Shown one piece after another: positions 13,898 through 19,248 of a stretch of DNA of 19,248 nucleotides; position 1 is the first letter of the stretch, and each line of letters opens with the position of its first letter. The translations under genes and the position numbers were made by a program. Source of the DNA: Halanaerobium sp046541575 (GTDB taxonomy: Bacteria; Bacillota; Halanaerobiia; Halanaerobiales; Halanaerobiaceae). Under the pieces are notes generated by a model that saw nothing but the letters and a program-made list of their open reading frames with translations, ran no database searches and was not told the origin of the DNA. Location of the stretch: positions 1-19,248 of the forward strand of contig JBKHDA010000037.1 in NCBI GenBank assembly GCA_046541575.1. The letters run 5' to 3'.

Positions 13898-15082
13898 ATG
13901 AAAAAAACACTTAAAGATATGGACTTTAAAGGAAAGAAAGTTTTAGTTAGAGTAGATTTTAATGTTCCTCTCAAAGATGGTGTTGTAGGAGATAAGACAA
14001 GAATTAAAGCTGCACTGCCGACAATTGAGTATTTAATTAAAGAAGATGCTAAAGTTCTTCTGATTTCTCACTTAGGTCGTCCTGGTGGAGAAGTTAATGA
14101 GGATTTAAGAATGGATCCGGTTGCTAAAGCACTGGCTAATTTATTAAACAAAGAAGTTAAAAAAGCTGATGATTGTATTGGAGAAGATGTTAAAAAGGCT
14201 GCTGACAGCTTAGAAAATGGAGAGGTTATGTTATTAGAAAACAGCCGCTTCCATGCGGGAGAAAAGAAAAACGATCCTGAATTTGCAAAAGATTTGGCTT
14301 CACTTGCTGATCTTTATGTAAATGATGCCTTTGGTGCTGCTCACAGAGCTCATGCAACTACAGTTGGAGTTACCGAATATTTACCGGCTGCTGCAGGTTT
14401 CTTAATGCAGAGAGAATTAAATGCCTTAGGTGAAGTAATGGAAAACCCTGAAAGTCCTTTTGTGGCAATTATGGGTGGAGCTAAGGTTTCTGATAAAATA
14501 GATGTAATTAAAAATTTAATTAATAAAGTAGATAAATTAATTGTTGCTGGTGGAATTGCAAATACTTTCCTGCTGGCTAAAGGTTATGAAGTTGGAGATT
14601 CTTTAGTAGAAGCAGATAAAGTTGAGCTAGCTAAAGAATTAATGGCTGAAGCTGAAGAAAAAGGTGTAGATATTGTACTTCCAATTGATGTAGTAATTGC
14701 TGATGATTTCTCAAATGATGCAAATACAAAAACTGTTTCTGTTAAAGAAGTTCCTGCTGGCTGGCAGATTTTAGACTGCGGCGGACCTCAGAGCTTAGAA
14801 AATTACAAAGAAATTATTAAGACTGCTAAAACAGTTATCTGGAATGGACCACTGGGAGTATTTGAAATGGAGAAATTTGCTCACGGTACAGTAGAACTGG
14901 CAAAGGCTTTAGCTGAATCTGAAGCACATTCAGTAATCGGTGGTGGAGATTCTGCTGCTGCCATTAATGAGGCCGGGGTAGCTGATAAGATGAGTCATAT
15001 TTCTACCGGTGGTGGAGCTTCTCTGATGTTCTTTGAAGGTAAAGAGCTTCCTGGTGTAGCTGCACTTGACGATGTTGAGTAA
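13898..15082 (+). CDS. pgk: Phosphoglycerate kinase
   Basis: Transfers the acyl phosphate of 1,3-bisphosphoglycerate to ADP, giving ATP and 3-phosphoglycerate. The 394-residue monomeric enzyme has the N-domain substrate residues in VRVDFNVPLKDG (D20, N22), R35, SHLGRPGG (57-64) and the ENSRFHAGEKKNDPEF and DAFGAAHRAHAT segments. The C-domain nucleotide motifs are MGGAKVSDKI, WNGPLGVFE, GGGDSAAA and STGGGASL. It is not fused to tpiA, unlike in some Thermotoga relatives. It lies 146 bp after gapA, behind the long hairpin. ACGGGGGT before the ATG is the ribosome site, weaker than those of the neighbouring glycolytic genes. Confidence 0.97.
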   Translation: MKKTLKDMDFKGKKVLVRVDFNVPLKDGVVGDKTRIKAALPTIEYLIKEDAKVLLISHLGRPGGEVNEDLRMDPVAKALANLLNKEVKKADDCIGEDVKKAADSLENGEVMLLENSRFHAGEKKNDPEFAKDLASLADLYVNDAFGAAHRAHATTVGVTEYLPAAAGFLMQRELNALGEVMENPESPFVAIMGGAKVSDKIDVIKNLINKVDKLIVAGGIANTFLLAKGYEVGDSLVEADKVELAKELMAEAEEKGVDIVLPIDVVIADDFSNDANTKTVSVKEVPAGWQILDCGGPQSLENYKEIIKTAKTVIWNGPLGVFEMEKFAHGTVELAKALAESEAHSVIGGGDSAAAINEAGVADKMSHISTGGGASLMFFEGKELPGVAALDDVE

Positions 15083-15127
15083 ATTATAATTAGATTAAGA
15101 CTTAATTTGTTTAAAAAATTCGAAACT

Positions 15128-15150
15128 AATTTTACTGCTGTGGTAAAATT
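15128..15150 (+). other. Hairpin immediately upstream of the tpiA ribosome site
   Basis: AATTTTAC (15128-15135) pairs perfectly with GTAAAATT (15143-15150) around TGCTGTG, one base before the GAGGAGG ribosome site at 15152-15158. It may stabilise the 5' end of a processed tpiA transcript or tune translation. A shorter version, TTTTACTGTAAAA, precedes eno at 17567-17579. Confidence 0.5.
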
Positions 15151-15165
15151 TGAGGAGGAATAATA

Positions 15166-15930
15166 ATGCGTAAACCATTTATTTGTGGAAACTGGAAAAT
15201 GAATAAAAACGTTGAAGAAGCTGAGGAAATGATTACTGCTTTAAAAGATAAAGTTAAAGGTGTAGATAATGTAGAAATGGGTATCTGCCCTACAGCTCTC
15301 TGTTTAACAACAGTTAAAGAAGCTGCTGAAGGTAGTGATATTGTAACAGGTGCTGAAAATATTTACTGGAAAGACTCTGGAGCTTATACTGGAGAAATTT
15401 CAGCTAAAATGCTTGCTGACAGCAATATTGAATATACTATTGTTGGTCACTCCGAAAGAAGAGAAATTTTTGGTGAAAGTGATTATGAGGTAAACAAAAA
15501 GGTGCTATCTGCACTGGAACATGGTGTAAAGCCGATTGTCTGTGTAGGAGAAACTTTAGAAGAAAGAAAGGCTGATCAAATAGAAGCAAAGGTTAACTTC
15601 CAGGTTGATTCTGCTCTGGCAGGATTAAGTGAAGAAGAAGTTGAAGATGTAGTAATTGCTTATGAGCCAATCTGGGCAATTGGTACAGGGGAAACTGCTT
15701 CTGCTGAAGAAGCTAATCGTGTAATTGGAATTATCAGAGATAACATTAGAAAAGAATATCCTAATGCTGCTGATAAGATTAGAATTCAATATGGCGGTAG
15801 TGTTAAACCACACAATGTGGAAGAAATTATGGCTCAGTCAGAAATTGATGGTGCTTTAGTTGGTGGAGCCAGCTTAGAAGCAGATTCTTTTTCTGAGATT
15901 ATTTTAAAAACTGCCGAAATCTATAAGTAA
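15166..15930 (+). CDS. tpiA: Triosephosphate isomerase
   Basis: Interconverts dihydroxyacetone phosphate and glyceraldehyde-3-phosphate. A 254-residue TIM barrel of normal length. GNWKMN (8-13) carries the substrate lysine K11. The electrophilic H95 is in IVGHSERR and the catalytic base E167 in YEPIWAIGTG, the mobile loop 6. The phosphate-binding QYGGSVKPHN and GALVGGASL are also present. The start follows GAGGAGG, which sits directly behind a stem-loop. It is 83 bp downstream of pgk and 28 bp upstream of gpmI. Confidence 0.97.
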   Translation: MRKPFICGNWKMNKNVEEAEEMITALKDKVKGVDNVEMGICPTALCLTTVKEAAEGSDIVTGAENIYWKDSGAYTGEISAKMLADSNIEYTIVGHSERREIFGESDYEVNKKVLSALEHGVKPIVCVGETLEERKADQIEAKVNFQVDSALAGLSEEEVEDVVIAYEPIWAIGTGETASAEEANRVIGIIRDNIRKEYPNAADKIRIQYGGSVKPHNVEEIMAQSEIDGALVGGASLEADSFSEIILKTAEIYK

Positions 15931-15958
15931 ATAAGCAAGATTATAAGGAGGATTTATT

Positions 15959-17503
15959 ATGGCAAGACCTAAACCACTGGCCCTGATTATTGCAGATGGG
16001 CTGGGAATTAACGAAAATGCAGAAGGGAACGCTGTCTATCAGGCAGATACACCCTTCTTAGATAAATTAAATAAAGAGTACCCACATTCTATTTTAAAAC
16101 CATCCGGAGAAGCTGTTGGCCTGCCGGAAGGCCAGATGGGTAACTCTGAGGTTGGACACCTAAATATTGGTGCCGGCCGCATAGTTTATCAGGATTTTAC
16201 AAGAATTAATAAAGCTGTAGAAGAAAAACACTTACTGGAAAATGAAGCACTAAAAAAAGCAGTAGACCACGCTAAAGAAAATGATGGTGCTCTGCATTTA
16301 ATCGGGCTTTTATCTGACGGTGGTGTTCACAGCCATATCAAACACCTTTTTGGTTTAATTGAGATGGCTGATCGGGCTGATTTAGAAAAAGTATATATTC
16401 ATCCAATTTTGGATGGTAGAGATACCCCACCTTCCAGCGGTACAGGTTATTTAAAAGAACTGCAGGAAGAGCTGGATGAAGTTGGTACCGGTAAAATTGC
16501 AACTGTCAGCGGCCGTTATTACACGATGGACCGTGATAACCGCTGGGAGAGAACTAAAAAAGCCTATGATATGTTAGTTCTGGGAGAAGGCAATAAAGCT
16601 GAAGATCCTATTGAAGCAGTAGAAGCATCATATGAAGAAGATATAGAAGATGAATTTGTTATACCAACTGTTATCACTGAAAATGGTGAGCCTGTAGGTC
16701 CAATGAATGATCATGATTCAGTAATTTTCTTTAATTTCAGAGCTGATAGAGCTCGTCAGATCACTAAGGCTTTAACTATTGACGGTTTTGATGCTTTTGA
16801 GCGTGAACCGGAACATCCTGAAGATTTATACTATGTTACTATGACAGAATATGATGAAGAATTTGATCTACCTGTTGCTTTTGAGCCGGTAGAAATCGAA
16901 GATGGACTGGGTGAGGTTTTAAGCCGTGAAGGTTTAAAACAGCTGCGAATTGCTGAAACTGAAAAATATGCTCATGTTACTTTCTTCTTTAATGGTGGAG
17001 TTGAAGAACCTAATGAAGGTGAAGATAGAATCTTAATTCCTTCACCACAGATTGCAACTTATGAGATGAAACCTGAAATGAGTGCTTATGAGGTTACTGA
17101 TACGCTTTTAGAAAAAATTGAAGCAGAAGAATATGATGTGATAATTTTAAACTATGCTAATATAGATATGGTTGGACATACAGGATTTATGGATGCAGCT
17201 ATTAAAGCTGTTGAAACCGTAGATGACTGTCTGTCTAAAGTAGTTCCCGCTATTTTAGAAAAGGGAGGCCAGGCTTTAATAACAGCTGACCACGGTAATG
17301 GTGAACAGATGAAAGAAGATAATGGTTCTCCATTTACTGCCCATACTCCAAATCTGGTTCCACTCTATTATGTTGGTGGACCGAAAGATAAAGGTATAGC
17401 TTCCGGTAAATTAGCCGATTTAGCTCCAACAATGTTAGATATTCTGGGAATTGAACAGCCAGAAAAAATGACAGGAGAATCACTCATTATAGATAAAGAA
17501 TAG
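15959..17503 (+). CDS. gpmI: 2,3-bisphosphoglycerate-independent phosphoglycerate mutase
   Basis: Converts 3- to 2-phosphoglycerate through a phosphoserine intermediate, using two Mn2+ ions. At 514 residues it has the two-domain alkaline-phosphatase-fold length of the family. The nucleophile is S63 in MGNSEVGHLNIGAGR. Substrate and metal motifs DGRDTPP, SGRYYTMDRDNRWER, FFNFRADRARQ, NYANIDMVGHTG and ADHGNGEQM are all present. The first metal motif reads ADGLG (D13), where most homologues have LDGWG or LDGFG. The protein is notably acidic, in keeping with a halophile. AAGGAGG at 15945-15951 precedes the ATG, within the 12-mer ATTATAAGGAGG shared with gapA and eno. Confidence 0.97.
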   Translation: MARPKPLALIIADGLGINENAEGNAVYQADTPFLDKLNKEYPHSILKPSGEAVGLPEGQMGNSEVGHLNIGAGRIVYQDFTRINKAVEEKHLLENEALKKAVDHAKENDGALHLIGLLSDGGVHSHIKHLFGLIEMADRADLEKVYIHPILDGRDTPPSSGTGYLKELQEELDEVGTGKIATVSGRYYTMDRDNRWERTKKAYDMLVLGEGNKAEDPIEAVEASYEEDIEDEFVIPTVITENGEPVGPMNDHDSVIFFNFRADRARQITKALTIDGFDAFEREPEHPEDLYYVTMTEYDEEFDLPVAFEPVEIEDGLGEVLSREGLKQLRIAETEKYAHVTFFFNGGVEEPNEGEDRILIPSPQIATYEMKPEMSAYEVTDTLLEKIEAEEYDVIILNYANIDMVGHTGFMDAAIKAVETVDDCLSKVVPAILEKGGQALITADHGNGEQMKEDNGSPFTAHTPNLVPLYYVGGPKDKGIASGKLADLAPTMLDILGIEQPEKMTGESLIIDKE

Positions 17504-17519
17504 TAAAAACAAATTAATA

Positions 17520-17546
17520 AGCAGGGGCAGTTCTGCTGTTCCTGCT
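17520..17546 (+). other. Hairpin between gpmI and eno
   Basis: AGCAGGGGCAG (17520-17530) pairs with CTGTTCCTGCT (17536-17546), 11 bp with two G-U pairs, around TTCTG. It is followed by CAAATATAAC, with no T-run, so it is more likely a 3' mRNA-stabilising or processing element than a terminator. Confidence 0.6.
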
Positions 17547-17600
17547 CAAATATAACTAAAAAATAGTTTTACTGTAAAATTATAAGGAGGTCAATTAATA

Positions 17601-18887
17601 ATGTTGAACACAACAATTGTAGATGTTTATGCAAGAGAAATTTTAGATTCACGCGGTAATCCAACTGTAGAGGTAGAAGTAATTCTGGAAGATGGTACTT
17701 ATGGAAGAGCTGCTGTTCCATCTGGAGCTTCAACTGGTCAGTACGAAGCAGTTGAGTTGAGAGATGGCGGTGACCGCTATCTGGGTAAAGGTGTACTTAA
17801 AGCTGTAGAAAATGTAAATGAAATAATTGCACCTGAAGTTGTAGGTTTAGATGTTAGAGAGCAGATTGATATTGACAACCTGATGCGTGAGCTTGATGGA
17901 ACTAATAATAAAGGAAAATTAGGTGCTAATGCAATCTTAGGTGTATCAATGGCAGTTGCTAAAGCAGCAGCTAATGCTACTGGAACTCAGCTGTATAATT
18001 ACATTGGTGGAATGAATGCTAAAACTCTACCTGTACCAATGATGAACATTTTAAATGGTGGAGAGCATGCTGATAACAATGTAGATTTACAGGAGTTTAT
18101 GATTATGCCTGTTGGTGCAGTTAGCTTCCGTGAAGCACTGCAGATGGGTTCTGAAGTATATCACAATCTGAAAAAAGTACTTCAGGAAAAAGGCTTAGGT
18201 ACTGGTGTTGGTGATGAAGGTGGTTTTGCGCCTGATTTAGGATCCAACGAAGAAGCTTTACAGGTAATTGTAGAAGCTATTGAAAAAGCCGGTTATGAAG
18301 CTGGAGAAGACTTTTATATAGCACTTGATCCTGCTGCAACAGAGTTTTATAAAGATGGTAAATATGTACTTGCAGGTGAAGGTGTAGAAAAGACTTCTGA
18401 GGAAATGATTGATTTTTATGCTGAATTAATTGATAAATACCCAATTATTTCAATCGAAGATGGCCTTGCTGAAGATGACTGGAAGGGTTTTGCCGAGATG
18501 ACTGAAAGACTTGGTGACCGTCTACAGATTGTTGGAGATGACCTCTATGTTACAAATGTAGAGAGATTAAGCAGAGGTATTGAAGAAAAAAGCAGTAATT
18601 CTATCTTAATTAAGGTTAACCAGATTGGTTCCTTAACTGAGACTTTAGATACTATTAATATGGCTACAAGAGCAGGATTTACTTCTGTTGTATCTCACCG
18701 CTCCGGTGAAACAGAAGATGTAACAATCTCTGATCTTGTTGTAGCAATGAATACCGGTCAGATTAAAACTGGTGCTCCTGCTCGTTCAGAAAGAGTTGCT
18801 AAGTATAATCAGCTTCTAAGAATTGAAGAAAGCTTAGGAGATGCAGCTCAGTATGCCGGTAAGGATGCATTTTATAATCTTAAGTAA
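17601..18887 (+). CDS. eno: Enolase
   Basis: Dehydrates 2-phosphoglycerate to phosphoenolpyruvate, Mg2+-dependent. At 428 residues it is the normal bacterial length. The mobile-loop serine is in SGASTGQYEAVELRDG (41-54). Catalytic acid E206 is in VGDEGGFAP and base K338 in ILIKVNQIG. The substrate-binding SHRSGETED and metal-ligand SIEDGLAEDDW and VGDDLYVTN motifs are present. The start ATG 17601 is about 10 nt after AAGGAGG (17584-17590). It is the last gene of the glycolytic operon and is closed by a strong terminator. Confidence 0.98.
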   Translation: MLNTTIVDVYAREILDSRGNPTVEVEVILEDGTYGRAAVPSGASTGQYEAVELRDGGDRYLGKGVLKAVENVNEIIAPEVVGLDVREQIDIDNLMRELDGTNNKGKLGANAILGVSMAVAKAAANATGTQLYNYIGGMNAKTLPVPMMNILNGGEHADNNVDLQEFMIMPVGAVSFREALQMGSEVYHNLKKVLQEKGLGTGVGDEGGFAPDLGSNEEALQVIVEAIEKAGYEAGEDFYIALDPAATEFYKDGKYVLAGEGVEKTSEEMIDFYAELIDKYPIISIEDGLAEDDWKGFAEMTERLGDRLQIVGDDLYVTNVERLSRGIEEKSSNSILIKVNQIGSLTETLDTINMATRAGFTSVVSHRSGETEDVTISDLVVAMNTGQIKTGAPARSERVAKYNQLLRIEESLGDAAQYAGKDAFYNLK

Positions 18888-18918
18888 AATTTGTTTAAAA
18901 TAAGATATTAATTAACTA

Positions 18919-18959
18919 AAGGACTGAGTAGAGTTTAATCTCTGCTCGGTCTTTTTTTT
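18919..18959 (+). terminator. Intrinsic terminator of the glycolytic operon
   Basis: GGACTGAGTAGAG (18921-18933) pairs along its whole length with CTCTGCTCGGTCT (18940-18952), with three G-U pairs, around TTTAAT. A run of T (18952-18959) follows. It is the strongest terminator in the window. Confidence 0.93.
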
Positions 18960-19005
18960 ATCTATTTTTTCAAAAAAAAATAATTTCAGGACTACTTGAA
19001 TATAG

Positions 19006-19011
19006 TATAAT
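19006..19011 (+). promoter_or_regulatory. Candidate -10 box for the RND transporter gene
   Basis: A perfect TATAAT 54 bp before the ATG and downstream of the eno terminator. No good -35 is seen at 17 bp (ATTTCA only), so the call rests on the -10 and position. Confidence 0.4.
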
Positions 19012-19064
19012 AATGGAATATAATTGAGCTACAGTATTGTAAGGGCTTTTGAAAGGAAAAGAAA

Positions 19065-19248
19065 ATGAAGATATCTAATTTTGCTATTTCACGCTCTGTG
19101 ACTACTGCAATGTTAATTTTATTAATAGTTATTATAGGTTTAGTATCTTTTTCAAACCTGAAAATTGATTTATATCCGGACATTACTTTTCCGGGAGCAG
19201 CTATAGTAACAACTTATGAGGGAGTGGGTTCTGAAGAAATTGAGAATT
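19065..19248 (+). CDS. RND-family efflux transporter permease, N-terminal fragment
   Basis: The first 61 codons of a gene cut by the window edge. The start MKISNFAISRSVTTAML is the typical cytoplasmic lead of hydrophobe/amphiphile RND transporters, followed by the first membrane helix (about 14-30). The periplasmic entry LKIDLYPDITFPGAAIVTTYEGVGSEEIEN matches, over its split parts YPDITFP and YEGVGSEEIE, the AcrB/MdtB-type pattern of Tyr-Pro-Asp followed by a Pro and a Gly-x-Glu-Glu-x-Glu motif. The family exports drugs, solvents or lipids with proton drive. AAAGGA (19052-19057) is the ribosome site. It is outside the glycolytic operon. Confidence 0.9.
   Translation, partial: MKISNFAISRSVTTAMLILLIVIIGLVSFSNLKIDLYPDITFPGAAIVTTYEGVGSEEIEN

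Overview
The window looks like a chromosomal segment of an anaerobic, halophilic, low-G+C Firmicute that has an outer membrane, most likely a Halanaerobium-type bacterium (order Halanaerobiales). The reasons are AT-rich DNA with strong AGGAGG ribosome sites, Bacillus/Clostridium-type gene content and order (hprK, rapZ-yvcK-whiA, cggR-gapA-pgk-tpiA-gpmI-eno), a clostridial 2[4Fe-4S] ferredoxin, conspicuously acidic proteins, and a gene at the left edge whose product ends like an outer-membrane beta-barrel. The genus is an inference. All genes supported here are on the + strand, and no mobile element, CRISPR array, tRNA or rRNA was seen.

Left part (1-3600): the 3' end of a probable outer-membrane protein; a perfect 14-bp inverted repeat; a short ferredoxin gene (1107-1277) with a consensus TTGACA-17-TATAAT promoter, an overlapping Rex-like palindrome and its own terminator; glyA with a terminator; and a Cof-type HAD phosphatase.

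Middle part (3701-11463): a closely spaced run of genes, probably one or two transcripts. It holds a YesL-like membrane protein, a ROK glucokinase overlapping hprK (HPr kinase/phosphorylase), an exported membrane-anchored protein resembling the glucodextranase C-terminal module, a squalene-synthase-type prenyltransferase, and then the conserved trio rapZ-yvcK-whiA. The YvcK here has two N-terminal membrane segments.

Right part (11460-18960): the glycolytic operon. A promoter overlapping the whiA stop codon leads through a small hairpin and a tandem operator (two GGACAA-N4-GTTCC sites 19 bp apart) into cggR, followed by gapA, pgk, tpiA, gpmI and eno. Together these enzymes convert triose phosphates to phosphoenolpyruvate. 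Hairpins after gapA and gpmI and before tpiA suggest partial termination or mRNA processing. A strong terminator follows eno. The last 184 bases begin an RND-family transporter gene cut by the window edge.

Read together, the window combines glucose phosphorylation (glk), sensing of glycolytic state (HprK; CggR, whose family effector is fructose-1,6-bisphosphate), carbon/envelope regulators (RapZ, YvcK, WhiA) and the lower glycolytic enzymes. The least explained parts are the pair of genes between hprK and rapZ and the regulatory DNA in front of the ferredoxin and cggR genes.
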